A DNA stretch of 64,000 nucleotides from positions 18,089,557-18,153,556 of the forward strand of contig NW_019211456.1 of assembly GCF_002443255.2 (NCBI RefSeq), given 5' to 3'. The notes below the pieces were generated by a model, which searched no databases, was not told where the DNA came from, and saw only the letters and a program-made list of their open reading frames with translations. The position numbers and the translations under genes were made by a program. Below are positions 1-12,674 of this stretch, piece after piece (the stretch's first letter is position 1; the number at the start of each line of letters is the position of its first letter). This DNA comes from Varroa destructor. Its lineage: Eukaryota > Arthropoda > Arachnida > Mesostigmata > Varroidae.

Positions 1-1281
1 AGGTACTACGTATACACACACATCACCGGATGACCAGCTCGATCTACAGTAGCTTGCAGAGATTAACATGGTCACCTACCAAATAGACCTAGTAATAATT
101 ATATGTTACACTGGGCAATATGGGAGAAACGAGGTCGACAAGTCGAATTAGTCAAATACGCTTTGTCAATAATGAGTGGACCGCTTTTTTCGTCTGAGGT
201 CGTCACTCGTGATAATGTTCTGCACGACGAAATACGTTGTCATCAAGGTGCTTGCATACATATGTACAGACTGATCGATCAAAAACATGTTATCGACTAC
301 CGCTGACGTTTGACAGCAATTATATTGGAAGATATTCTAGGTTCAAATATTGGGTGATGTGGGTGCGTGCCAAAAATGATTCCTTCTGCAAGTAAAGGTA
401 CTTTATGTACCATATTTTAAGACTGTCCTATTGCACATACGCTTTCTATATCGACAGTGATGAAGTGCATCAGCTCGAACGAGCCCATATGCAATAGACA
501 AGCTTAACAAGTCTATTGCAGACAATGCTTGCCGTAAATATCTGACAGCCATGGTACACCGTCTCGCTCAATTTGCCCGAGAACCTCGCTAAGCAGGGTA
601 CCCCGTACTGGTTCATTTAACCAGGTTCTGGTTGGTCAATTGTGATAACATACTCCGCTTGTTCGTTCCCTAATTGCATCGAATAGGATGCCGCATTATG
701 TATAACTGTACCCAGATGCGTATAGTAACTCAGCCAGAGAAAGGCCACAGCTGTTTCCTCCATCGGAAGCGGCGTCACTGCAGCTTGCTCATCCTGAGAG
801 CGAAACAGTACAAACCATACTGGAAACTGATCCCACCCACTGAACTGTTATGCCCCTTGGCAAACTCGTGCTCGAGCAATAACTTCGCCAAGTGTTACTT
901 AAACTAGCATCACATTAACGCTCCCACTTTCTAAAACCCATAACGGTAGGCCTTCGTACGTTTACAACGATTGCAGATCCAGAAGTACTCGGGAGTTTTG
1001 TAGATAGGACTAGCTATGATGCTTTAAGATGTCTGATAATTTATAAATCATGTGTGCCTTCTAGGTTTCTGGGAATCGATGGCGTACCAGTAGATCGACC
1101 CATACAGAGAAAAGTTAGATGAACGGTTACGTGCTATTTGCATTTCGTCTCAAAATAAGTTAAATTATGAATTTTTATGGAACTATGCGGTGAGACAAGC
1201 TGGCATAGCTCTATGCGGGCTTTTCTACGAAATATTTGCTAGTATACCTGAAACTCGGTTATAGTGAAACGAGCAATGACC

Positions 1282-1319
1282 GGTTTCTAGCTAGAATTGG
1301 ATGGTTTCTAGCTAGAATT
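1282..1319. repeat. Direct repeat, 17 bases, period 21
   Basis: The 17-mer GGTTTCTAGCTAGAATT occurs at 1282-1298 and again, identical, at 1303-1319. Each copy contains the palindrome CTAGCTAG. This looks like a small local duplication. Confidence 0.85.
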
Positions 1320-1792
1320 TGTTAGTGGATGGAAACACATGACACGGCGTGCGGCATTTGATTAGAAGCACAAAGAACGAAGCTCAAGGTTTAGCACGCG
1401 ATCGAAATGAGGACATCACAATGGCCAAAATTCTTCTACGTTTTCGTTGTAAACTTCACTTAAGCCGATATTGCCGGTATACGACATAACAAAGCAATTC
1501 GATCCGTACAGAGCGTCCAAGAGGCCGAATCCCGTCGAAACCTATCTCACAAAGCCATCGTTACGGCCAACGAGCCTTTTCGAAGGGAGATTTTTTATCG
1601 ACTGTGTAAGCCCATAGCAACTCGAACATACATATGCAAAACAATGGAACTCCTATTTATCCATTTAATAATTCCCAATATCAAGACAACGTAATAGGAC
1701 ACATAAATATCTGTAAGTCTTCGGCTCGCATGTGCATTTTTTTCACAATTCAATTTAAATTTTGGGATATTATGCCAATTAAATTCACCATC

Positions 1793-1811
1793 ATATATAT
1801 ATATATATATA
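1793..1811. repeat. (AT)n microsatellite
   Basis: Uninterrupted AT dinucleotides, about nine units, in AT-rich non-coding sequence. Confidence 0.9.
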
Positions 1812-4800
1812 GTAGGCCGAGAGTCCACTATATGCTTCTTTGCCTACCTAAACTCTAGGAGAAATTTTAACTTTTGTTTTAAGATTTAGAGAAGCGTGAC
1901 ACCCATTGCAGGTTTTGCTAGATGTGCAGCGGATAGCAATAGCAGAAGTAGGTTACGGCTGACCTCGTCTTTTCGCTACTATTAAGGTTGGTCACATCGG
2001 AAGTGAAGCCGGAAGTGGGACTCGCCAATTTCCTCACTCCAGCCCTTAGCCTCACGTACACTCCAGCCTATTAGCCAGCTGCTTGTTCGAACGGTGGGCT
2101 TCCAGTTCTGCTTATTATCTCGCGAGGCGCGCTTCTCATCGCTTCTCTTCGTGAACCGCCTGACCTGTTTTTTCCTATCTATTCTTCCCTCTGAAAAAAC
2201 TAAGTTCATCATCATGGTCATAGTTCGCTCGTAGTTACCGAACTCTTATTACTGTCTGTGCTTGCGAAGCAAGTCTTTTCCTCCTGGAGATCGCAAAAGG
2301 TTAAAAAGTTTCGAGCGACAAGCCACACATACCATAGACACGCATATCGAGCTTCAGGCAGTCAGACGTCCGGAAGCCGACATCGAAGAATCATATTAAA
2401 GTGATAGGGAGTCACGGGACAACAGAGTAATCGGCAAAGAATGGTGATGAGGAAAACGTGTTGGTGTTTAACCTTATTTCCCAGCGCTAACTTTCGCGAT
2501 ATAGAGTTAACTGTATCTTGCTGATTATTAACCAGAAGGTTCGAAAAAGGTTCAGTCTTTTTTGCTAATTTTTGGACGAAATTTGTGTCCACTTGCATGG
2601 ATTTTCATTCCTTGCGGCAAGATCCACTTGCCTAAACAATCGATCTTATCTGTCATTATGATCAAATCTAATTTTCTTTTTTAGGTTTAAAGCTATCCGA
2701 ATCCCGCTGGCATCCCTTACACAAGACAAACGATCCTGTGGTCTAGGGTCATTCAGCGTCAACCTATCAGTCTCTACATCGTTCGGACCATTCCTAAGTG
2801 AAATTGGTCTACACAGGTCTTACCTTCTCATTTTTCGTTGAACGCCGCTTGGTGGCGTTCTTTCGATTTTGGTTGTTTCTCTACCACGATGGATGCAATC
2901 AGTCACCCGGATAACCATATAAAGCATGGCTGCGTTTATTCCTTCAACCATTGTAATGCACCCTCACATACAGAGACACAGGACAGTTATAGGATAGTAT
3001 ACCTGCATAGAAGGGACAATAGCGGTAACCCCGAAGCTGCAACCGTGCAGTCAAGTCGATGTATTCGGTAGAGGCCTGCACCCAACTGAATCACGGGGCT
3101 TCCCTCAGCAAGACAGGAGTTGAATGGCCGCTTGCCTTTTAGTCTATCCCAGTTTTTCGGCTCTCGTGCTTCAGCGATCTGTGCGGGTCACCAAAGCGTC
3201 GTGGTCAATTTTGCTTGGTGGCCGGGTATAGTCTTCGTCTACTTTTTCGAATCCAACCGCGCTGGTCCGTCTTAGCTCGTTGTTCTCTTCTAGGCTTACT
3301 CCTTTGTTGCAAGGCGTTCCTAGCCGCTACCAATCCGATCAATGACTCGCAATTTTAAGACTCTCAAATATTACATGTGTATCAAGGACTACCCTATATG
3401 CCGATCTTCTATCAACCATCTCTGATTTTCCCTCTCGAATCTAGGTCACTCTCTCCTAAACATCTTCATGCCTTGTTTCGTTCAACTGACTCGATAAAGA
3501 TAACATGTTACCATTAATGCTAGGCTGGCCAATGTTTGACTAGAGCTCTGATCCACTTTCTTTCCTGGATATAGTAGGATGGGACAGCGTCATGCTTGTA
3601 AGTACGACATGATAAAGGGATTGTACGCACGACGCAGGACACAATTGCGGAGAGGAAAGAAAAGTCTAGGTGAGATAAGGATAGTCACTGATATAGGTTT
3701 GGCTATTAAGCAATTGGAGAAATCCGACTTCCATTGCCTATCATGAGCCATTACCCTGTCCATCTTCAAATTCTGCTCGAGAGTTAATATATCACATTCG
3801 GGTAAAAACTGATAATTCGCACTGATGGGCAGATTAGCGGTGCGTTATGTAGAAACCCTTATGATGTAGCGGCTAATTCGATAAACGAAGGTAGAGAGAA
3901 CTGCTTGTCTGATCGAAAATTACGGATTTTAGTACTCCAGTGATGTACGTCTTAATAATTAAATTATTGCTCAGAAGTAACTTGGCCTTTAAAATAAAAT
4001 TATATATATAATGTACATACACAGATAACTACTGGCGCATATCGATGACCAAGGCGTAACGCACTGAGTGACGACCAGGAATTGCTTGGGCGTTTTTTGT
4101 TCATTTCTGTTGTTGTTGTTAGTTATTTTTTGTTCATTAATGAGAATCTATAGGCCCGACCAATGGACGAAGCACCTTCATGCCTTATGATTTAATTCGA
4201 CAGATTTGAAAGTTCATAAGTGTAAATGTCATTTCCGCATAGTCGGTTATAAAGAATTAATCCAGTTGGCTCATTAGATTGACACTAAGAGAAAAACAGA
4301 AGTTTTCTTGCTGTCGAACGCAACTCCCTCTAGACGCATGCTTCTAGCTCTTCAGTGTTGCTGCAGCCCCGCTTGTCTACTACTGCAAGCTTTCCAATGA
4401 ATATGCAGAGAAATCAAACTCTCTTGTGGGTCCCTTCGTGCCTTGTGGCCTAACCGACACAAAGTCGAGGCTCATCCCATTCCTCAGGACGAAACTTAAA
4501 TGGTATCGATTCAGCAACGTTTAAACCTCCACATTAGCGAAAACATGAAAGGACATAAATTATTATAAAATTAATTTTGCAACACTACAACTTGTGACTT
4601 TAACTTGCAACTGCTTTTGTAGCATTCGATTGGCAAACCGCGTATCTGACCTACTGGCTAAGTTAGATAGGTCGTTATAAATTGCTATCTAAGCGTAATG
4701 GTTGTTTCCGTAACTGTACGTGCTTCACGAACATTCGTCATGCTGACGCAATTGGCACTTGACGAAGGGTCACTGAGTCCACATCCAAAATGCTAACCGC

Positions 4801-6322
4801 AATGGTTTGAGGTGCAGCTAGCAACTATGAATTTACCAACGAAATCTGAACGTACGTGCTCTCACTCGAATGTGGGACGATAGGTATCATGCAAATCTAC
4901 AATCCTATAAGCTCTATTGAGTAGCCGTGTCATACTGAGGCAACAGAACAAATGTTAGCGTAACGTGAGAGATAAGTCTGGAGCCAAAGGTCAGCCGTTA
5001 CGAGCTGCGTGCACAATTGTGTTATCAGATTGGGTATAAAAGACCGAAAAACTCCGAAGCGGTCTCGATGGATTCAACGCAGAGAGAGAAAAACTCACGA
5101 GTTAACGACTGTTATTCCGTTAGCTAATCTACGTCTTTGCCGCACTCTTCAGAACAGCGGGAGTTGATTGCGAGCAGAGAAGTCTTCATATGATGAGTGT
5201 GCGCTAGCTCTGATCGGCATGCATAACAGATCCATACAAACGTACGCAAGAATGATTCGTGTCGTTTGTTGTATTGAGGTACTCTGCTAATGTATTGTTA
5301 GAACGGTGGTAGGCAAATATCAAATTGTGGGCTTATCTTAAATGTGCATACGTAACATGAAATGCTGTATAAAATTTGGAACTTCATTTTTAAGCTGGTA
5401 GTTTCTAGCGACCTATTAAACAATACCTGCACGCCATCTAAGGAAGTCATGACACAAAATGTGCGATGATTTCCCATGCCATGAAGTTCTTTCGCAGTGT
5501 TTAATGGTCCATGAAATAGCTTGACTAATGTGAAATGTATATTACCGTAAAAAAAAAAAACTACGACGATTTGCGCACCGCAGACGGGACTGAATGGATG
5601 CGTGTCGGAAATATCGGAACTGGAACTTAAACCATTATTTACTATCGTAATTGATTGAACAAACGAAGATGAGGTCATCAAACCGGTATCGTGACTATTC
5701 CTTGACGGTAGTCGTTGAGCAGGAGTGCATTTTGTCAGTTCGCTTCATCGTTGTAGTTCAGTCATAATGGCGGTGATTGCATGTGGTTAACTGATGAGTT
5801 AGCTAGCCATGCCGAACTTCCTTTCCGAAGTGCCGAAGTGTCTTTACTTGCGGCAGATGCTCTGAGCACGTAGTACCCAGTTTCCGTTGCGAAAATGAGT
5901 TTTGAACATCGTATTGAATAGAGAACAACTAATTAAATATACACAGAATGCTGTCTATCATTCAAAAGCTAATAAATAGACTAACACTGATGTTATTACC
6001 CACGGACACGATGGTTATTCACGCTGTTTGGATTTATTTACAAGTTTTTAAGGAATCAGAAGGTGCCTCTACTGAACTCCAGTAGAACCGCATGAAATCG
6101 TCTTGTGACGTGAAACTTACGTCACTCATAGCACGCATTCTTATGCTGTTTAAGATATTCGTATCGTGTCTTGCGGTTGAACTGCATTCTGCTACATTGT
6201 TAAAATGTGAGAAACTAACAACTGCTAAAATTAGCCTGTTGCTCCCGAATATACATATATATATACCTAATCACGATAAACCTGTGGATTGTATTCTGTT
6301 TAACTCTGTTTAACTTATCTAG

Positions 6323-6658
6323 TTTGGATGACAGCAGTTCAGTGTCGTCGGGTTGTCTTTCGGATACCTTTAACGAGATTTCATCAACCAATGACGCTCT
6401 CACCGACTCTTCGCTCAGCTCCGACCCGTACGGGGTGCTCAAGCGACACGGACTCCATGCACATTCATCGGCTCATCTACAAGCGGTAGCTGGGGCAGCC
6501 CAACAGCATACAGCGGCCCACAGCGGCAGCGCACGGAATCACGGCAGCAGCACTTCTACGAATGACGTGAACTCTTCACCGTCCCATGTATCGCAACATC
6601 TTCAACAGTCGCAAGTACAAAGTCAAAACCCACAGGCACAGCAGGCACTAGCAAAGAG
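6323..6658 (+). CDS. sick: Neuron navigator (sickie-like), internal exon A
   Basis: This is the first recognised exon of a neuron navigator gene. NAV proteins are large cytoskeletal regulators of axon guidance and cell migration that bind microtubules and actin and end in an AAA ATPase. The exon follows an acceptor (TTATCTAG) at 6322 and ends at a consensus donor, GAG|GTAAGT, at 6658. It reads one base of a split codon, then LDDSSSVSSGCLSDT. That closely resembles the LDDxSSVSSGxSDT block of vertebrate NAV2, which I know from the family. A Ser/Asp-rich stretch (EISSTNDALTDSSLSSDPYG) follows, then His/Gln/Ser-rich, probably disordered sequence. It ends in phase 2, and the next exon supplies the third base to make Arg. 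An open frame starting with TTG at 6324 is not a true start. The family call is firm; sickie as the arthropod name is by orthology. Confidence 0.88.
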
Positions 6659-8197
6659 GTAAGTTTAAACGTCATGTCCTGCTATTTCTATAAAAAGCCT
6701 GCATTCAAACAACGAATGCTATAAATATCTATCATATGATACCATATAATTTATAAGGTGCTATCCCGAAATTCCCACCCACGTAAAGTATTTATATTCA
6801 GATAGAACGTTAGTTGTATTCGTTTTAATTACTCTGATGCCGACCGGTAATATTATTAAGAAAACATATGCGTAATTTAAAAATAATAATGTAGAAGGGT
6901 ATGATGACACAAATTGTATAACCTGAGACAAATATGGCACAAGAGACATCATTTAAAACATTAGAAGAATGAATAGAAAAGTTATGGGCAAGACAAACGA
7001 GTTCGCCATTGCATTGTTCTACAGGAGGGTATCATCTCGCGAAACTCATTTTCTCCATATTTTTCTACTGGCCCTGGGGCCGCCATCCGGCTATCCTTGA
7101 GAACAACCCCATCCAATGGCCATGCCTTGCGGTCATCCAGCAGTACCCTCGCCTTCTATTATCTTGATCGTTCTGCCCACAGGAAGTTATGACCAAATAA
7201 CTCGAACTAGTTGTATCCTATTGCTGTTCTTTTTCCTTGTTCCTGGATGCCCCTCACGGTCTTACACAACCAGGGTCGAAAAGAGTCACGATTATCCGGG
7301 TGGGCTAGTGGCATGCTCTAAGCTGGTCTAAAAATCCGAAGTGGCCTGATGCGTAACGATTGGGAGACCTCACAACACAAGGACAAAATGAATCCCTCGT
7401 AACTACTTCTTCGAGGCACTAAGGGAGGCATTCAGTGTAGAATCCTGGGGTGAACGGTTTTCGCTCTGCTGCTATACGAGTAAGGTGCTCGATAAAAGAA
7501 GCAGTCCGAGAAGAGTAGCAAGTGAGTCTCGCCTACGTTGAAGTGCTTGTGACATAAAGACCCGCCTATAACAGCCACAACCACCTAACCTATCTCGAAA
7601 CATCGGGAATGCTACACTTGGATGTTTAATGCTTTCGCAACCGCACTCATACAAGCACACAAGGCGAGCTTTCTTTCCCTCAGGGCATAATCATCTGGAG
7701 TATTCTGTGCTGAACTTCTCCTGTTTCTAAGCGCGGTAGTCACTCAATATAGTAGCAGAAATTTGTCAAGACGTAACCATGTTCTCGGCCTTTGTGACAT
7801 GAGAAATTCAACTAAGCCTGAATGGTTATCGCTCATTGCGGTGAAGGGATTTCTAACGCATTAGAGTTGTTAGGCAATCTCTTTTGCAATTACGGCATCG
7901 ATAGCGCCTTTGGTCACTACGGAAACAACGATAGGCGTAGATAAATGCACATATAATCATTCAGAAACATTTTCTGTAAACCCTGATGCAAAAACGACAG
8001 CGTCGACATTAAAAGGGGACAGCGAAGATTCAAAGAGGGCAAATATATATGCAAAAAGGAGCTTGTTGACAATTCATCGTGATACTCTATTGCCTCAACG
8101 AACCGAGTGAATTTTGTCCTGCATTAATGTAGAAGAAGAATCACGTTGCTTAATGTTATTAAACAATTTTTATTTATATACAATATATATTTTGCAG
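6659..8197 (+). other. Intron between NAV exons A and B
   Basis: The intron starts GTAAGT and ends TATATATTTTGCAG, with a T/A-rich tract before the acceptor. Nothing else is recognisable inside; the open frames at 7116-7331 and 7910-8110 have no family character. Confidence 0.75.
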
Positions 8198-8423
8198 AAG
8201 CAAGGATGCTTCGGATCGCGGTGCCACTGGAAGCAGCGACAAAGATAAGAAGGATAAGGACAAGAACAAGAAAAAGGAGGCCAAGGCCAAATCGAAAATG
8301 ATGCTAATGATTCGAAATGGAGTTCCTTCGAATGAAGTCAAACTCTATGGAACCGTCGATCCACCGGAAGCGATTTTCGAGGCCGCCAAGAGTGAAGGTC
8401 TCATGCAGCAGCAACAGTCACAG
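8198..8423 (+). CDS. sick: Neuron navigator (sickie-like), internal exon B
   Basis: The exon is bounded by TTTTGCAG and CAG|GTACAT. The first base completes an Arg codon begun in exon A, and 75 codons follow. The first half is very basic: Lys/Asp alternation, then a KNKKKEAKAKSK cluster (about residues 14-33 of the exon). The second half is less biased, reading IRNGVPSNEVKLYG then TVDPPEAIFEAAKSEG, and the exon ends in a short Gln run. A Lys-rich patch before disordered sequence would suit microtubule binding, which is known for NAV proteins, but that role is an inference. The less biased half looks conserved and is a good probe for orthologues. It ends in phase 0. The open frame visible from 8317 is a different, non-coding frame. 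I did not match this exon to a specific vertebrate NAV segment; its membership rests on splice phase and composition. Confidence 0.82.
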
Positions 8424-10910
8424 GTACATTATCAAACTACGTTTTAAGACTAAGGGAAAAACATATCACTGCAGAAAACATTTAGATAATTTTTGGTCCT
8501 ATAATTTCATTGTAGTTATTTTATGAAGGTGGACAAATCTAACAATAATGCATGGGTATAAATATCGTATTGGTCGATCTATCCTTAAGTATAGTACATA
8601 CTTTTCTAGGATCGACTCTTTTTAGGGTTATGATGTTTCACTGGAATTAACAGCTATAGGAGTGCTAGGTCCGAAAATTTAGTTTCAACTCTACTAAGAT
8701 ACACGGTGGCATGCCAAAGAGGTCGCTGTATTGATCTATTTGGTTGGTTCGGATTGCTTAAAGGACAAAGCGTTATACCTCCGCATGTGAACCTCTCTCT
8801 GAGATCACGAAGCGCAAGTTACCGGGATCGCAAACAGCGCGTGCTTTCCCCAGGGGCAATTCGCATAGTCGAATCCAATACGCGACTATACCGAAAAATA
8901 TTTATCTACAATATTCAGATTCTTCGGGGTCTGCGTTATCGCAAGGGAAACTCACGTTGAAGGAACGTTGAAGACCTCAGATTTTTCGCTATTCGGGAAG
9001 GAAAGTAATTCTCTAAAAGGACATGACGAATGAAATTTCACCATAAGTGAGGCATGATTTTTTTTTAAAACTGTGCTTTCCTTACGTGCCAAGGATGATC
9101 TGATTGAGGAAATGAGAACCTTTATAAGAGACTCAAGTCAGCCTCAATCATTAGTAGGCAATACGTTGATGACAAAATCAACCGGCAGCGAGTCTTCAAG
9201 AAAGAGCACATTTTTAAACGAGTTTTAAAAGGCTCGCTATCAGAAAAGGTGTCGTGGGTAAATGAAAAACATCTACAAAGGCAATGTTGAAAAGGAAAGA
9301 TTCTAAGACTCAGTATATAAATTTGCGACCCATATTATTAAATCCAGGCCATCGTCATGAACTGTGCTCGGAATTTAGAAGAGATCGTCAAAGATTCGAA
9401 TTGCTTTCTGTTTGTTTAGCGTAAAAATACAGTATGCATGTGTGTGTTCATTATCGATGTTCATGCGAAACTTGTACATTCGAGGAAGTTCATCTTCACA
9501 GTTATTCTTCCTTCTTACGAATATAAAATCACATCACTCATAAGACTTTAGAAGTCTTACGCCCACATAAATGTGTGCTACATAGATTAGTAGTCTGACC
9601 TACTTTCTGCTTTTCGATACCTTTATATCAAAACAGCTTCCTTCGTTGACCTCTGGGTTATGCCAGACATGTTGTCTGACCCTTTGGCATTTCGGCAGTG
9701 CAAGTTCTCCCTTAACAGTAATCTTTTCCTGTTAGACAGATATTTACATGGCTGGATAAACAGGTTTGCCGTGTTCAGTTTTCCTGCCCAGTTGACCGAA
9801 GTGAGGTTTACAAACACCTGGTCCCAACTGAAGACCAGAACGAAACTGAAGATGGGGTTGCTCCAGAATGAAAACAATATGACACCATAAATGCCGAAAT
9901 AGCAGTATACCGCGTGCAATGCGAACTGCCGCTTTGTCTAGTGGATTTATGCTGTTCACTCCGACCGTGTAAGCATCTCAAAGCTGTTGAGGTTTCAGGT
10001 CTCTGAGACTTCAGAAAACCATCAAGGCCGAATAATTCTACTAGGATTTGTCTAATAGCGGAATATAGAGGAATTACCCATCTACAAGCTTTACAAGCAA
10101 CAGTTCGTGTTAATAGTTCACTGAATATAAAGGCGAAGGAATAAATATTTGAACCTGAACCGAGTATGCGGCTCTGCCTTTGTGCAGCAGCTGCCATCTG
10201 TGATGCTCACAAACGCGGTACTGACAAACTTGACAGGCATGTGCCGTGAAATGTGCCGAAATATCCATTATTTATGGAATTGTTTACTTCAAAAAAGACA
10301 GTTATATTAAAGCACTCACCTTGGGCAGAAATCCTGATACACGCACTAAGGTTTTTTCACTTTACGTTGTACTGCTAGATTCCGAAAGCAAAAAAGAGTC
10401 GGCTGCAGCAGGCGGTGTCTGCACAGAGTAACGATAGTATACGCTAGTCGATTATATTCAACTGGTCGCCAGTTAGTCCTAATTGTAGCTTAGTCTGATA
10501 CCTGCCCTTGTGCAGGAACATAGTTCCTGCGACTTGCAATGTTTTTTTTCTATAGAGCAGCATTATTGCAGAGAAAACTGTATTTCATTCAAGACAAATA
10601 TAACACCAAAATGGCCCTCGAAATTCATCTCAATGCTATCATTACGCAAGTAAAAATTTTCCGATTATAGAAGGATCTTTTGAAAGAACATCTATCTAAA
10701 TATACTAACATAGATATAAGCTATTATACAGAACATGCCATACGAGCATATGTATATTTTAGAAAATCAACCAAATGAATTTATTGTCTACATTGACCTT
10801 TTTCGATAGGAACATTACGTAATATGATAAAATGCTGGACATCCTCAATTCACGCAATGACGATATCGCACGATTGAGCCAAATAATCTAAGATATGTTT
10901 TACCGTACAG
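8424..10910 (+). other. Intron between NAV exons B and C
   Basis: A GT-AG intron of about 2.5 kb. It contains open frames on both strands around 9620-10200 with some hydrophobic stretches, but none is longer than chance would give. Two short hairpins occur: 9541-9559 (8-bp stem, 3-base loop) and 10512-10530 (GCAGGAAC / GTTCCTGC, 3-base loop). No mobile element is recognised. Confidence 0.65.
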
Positions 10911-11064
10911 ATGATGGAGCAGTCATCAACTTCTTCAATTTTGCTCATGTCTACCTCGATCAAATCTGCTCGACTGGAATCCGCCGCAAGCGTTGGTTCA
11001 CTCACCTCGACGAAAAGCGCACCAGCAAAGGCACAACAGGCCCAAGCAATTGATCCTACCGAAT
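10911..11064 (+). CDS. sick: Neuron navigator (sickie-like), internal exon C
   Basis: The acceptor is TTTTACCGTACAG at 10910. The donor is GAAT|GTACGC after 11064, with a weak +5 position. The frame gives 51 codons rich in Ser, Thr and Ala (SARLESAASVGSLTSTKSA), then KAQQAQAIDPTE, like the disordered linkers of NAV proteins. The support is mainly phase. Exon B ends in phase 0 and exon D needs one base carried in. This exon starts in phase 0 and leaves exactly one base (T), making Trp with the GG that opens exon D. Without it, B and D cannot be joined in frame. The open frame runs on past the donor to about 11156, so the 3' end depends on the donor choice. Confidence 0.7.
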
Positions 11065-11326
11065 GTACGCACGTTAATTTACCGCTCAATTATAGAGAGG
11101 AAAAAACCGCTGCGATAATATCCGAACGTTTGACAACCAATGGAAATATCGAATAATAGAATATTTAGTAGGGTGTGTGATTTGCTATAAGTAGATATAG
11201 ATCAATGACAAGAATAGTATCAACACTTCCTCGACTCACATCTGCTTGTCACACCTGTTTGTATTCTATGTAAGCACTGAACCGTAAGTCCTAACCTGTT
11301 TCACTTTTTAATTGAACCAAAATCAG

Positions 11327-11691
11327 GGTCCCCTTATAAACGACGCGGAGGTCCGGATGATGATGCTTACGCAACACTAGAGGGCATTCAAAGGGCGTAC
11401 CTGCATCAGCAAGAGCAGCAGCAGCAGCAACAGATCCAGTGGCAACAGACCATGGCCAACGCGACCTCTGGCTCGAACAATTCTAGCAGCTGTAGTAATA
11501 ACGGTCAAGGCCAAAACGGAGCCTCATCCCTAGTTTCGCAAGGACCCTCAGGCCATCATTTCATGCACCACCCGTCGTTGCATCCACCGCGCATTAGCAA
11601 GAGTCTTCTTCATGAGGCCGAGTCTATGGAAAGTCTCTTGAGTGCTCACTCCCAGCAACAGCAGCAGCAACAGCAAATGGCTCAAGCCCAG
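11327..11691 (+). CDS. sick: Neuron navigator (sickie-like), internal exon D
   Basis: This exon follows AAATCAG at 11326 and ends at CCCAG|GTTTGT. Two bases complete a split codon, then 121 codons follow. It opens with SPYKRRGGPDDDAYATLEG and runs into two glutamine-rich tracts: residues about 28-39 of the exon, encoded largely by CAG at 11414-11432, and about 109-116, encoded around 11655-11676. Between them is an Asn/Ser/Gly-rich linker, then HPPRISKSLLHEAESMESLL, which looks like a conserved amphipathic segment. It ends in phase 0. The visible open frame beginning with ATG at 11452 is only the 3' part of the exon; the frame is open back to the acceptor. The donor is imperfect (GTTTGT), but reading on reaches a stop within five codons. 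Confidence 0.82.
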
Positions 11692-12674
11692 GTTTGTAGT
11701 CAATAGAGAATTTGTACAAACAGACAGACTCCCACGCCAAATACAACCTAGGCTGGATGGTAAACTGGTGGTCAAATATACACCGAACAGCGAGTTTTAC
11801 GAGCAAGTCGTATTAAGCGGGTGTAGGAAGTTGTATGTTTGTCAGGGAGATACGGAAGTATCTCACTCGTAAGCTTAGACTTGTCGCGCCCGTTGTGATA
11901 GGTTATCTGTGGTATGATTCGTGAGCTAATGATCTTGGTAACTCAACTCGAATTTCGCGTGAAGTCATGTTTAAATGTGCGTGATACAAGTATCTTTATC
12001 TAAAATTAGCAATGTTAGTCAACCTATTCACAGCATCCGAAACTATCGCATGAATGTATTGAAGCCCAAGAGCGAATGAATGCGCCTGTTTGTGGGTAGA
12101 AAATTGAAATATGAATTTATACCCGTAGGACGAAGGGTCCTATCTGGGATTTTAGATTAACGCTAATCATTTAGTCGTTCTTATTCGCCCCGTCTTCTTT
12201 AGTAGAATGTGTCTTTCTTACTTCTGCCATTAAAATTGATCATTATGGTATCCTTATGTTAACGTTGTCATTTTCATATCGGCGACGCCGTGTATATATG
12301 GTTTCTATATCTTTATCTTATCATTTCTAAATGTATGCTAAGTATTGTTTATCCCATTCATATAATCTAATCAGCTCTCTAACGTATCCTGTGCCTTAGG
12401 CTTGTACTCTTCTATTTACATCAATGTGAATGCCGTGGGCTTTTATTAAAACGTAACCGTATTATGATTATCGTAATTATGGAAGGTAGTTCTATATGAA
12501 AGTTAAACTAGATTGTTTATATCGATCTTCCGACTTAGTTGCTTGCCGTGTCGTACTCATGCATGCACAAAAAGTCCCTCTATGAAAGTAACCAACAAAT
12601 GCCTGCTGCTTCCCAAATGTCCTTTTCGTTCGTTTGATCGCCTGGACCGGAATATGCCTTCTCCACCCACCCAG
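11692..12674 (+). other. Intron between NAV exons D and E
   Basis: AT-rich sequence of about 1 kb with no recognisable feature. It ends in a C/T-rich stretch and an AG at 12673-12674. The frame of exon E stays open upstream to about 12513, so an earlier acceptor (for example CTTAG near 12538) cannot be excluded. Confidence 0.65.

Larger units (their letters stand above)
1..6322. other. Non-coding sequence upstream of first recognised exon
   Basis: No exon, RNA gene or mobile element can be supported here. The first recognised exon (6323) begins inside a codon, so an upstream coding exon must exist. It is either further upstream than this window or too short to pick out by eye. Open frames in this stretch are all under 130 codons, with no recognisable protein character. 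Only simple repeats stand out: an AT run near 1793 and a 17-base direct repeat near 1282. It is most likely intron. Confidence 0.6.

Noticed and set aside
9623..10197. Overlapping minus-strand frames with hydrophobic stretches, suggestive of a membrane-receptor pseudogene
   Set aside because: Frames on both strands are open here at once, lengths are within chance, and no receptor signature could be recognised.
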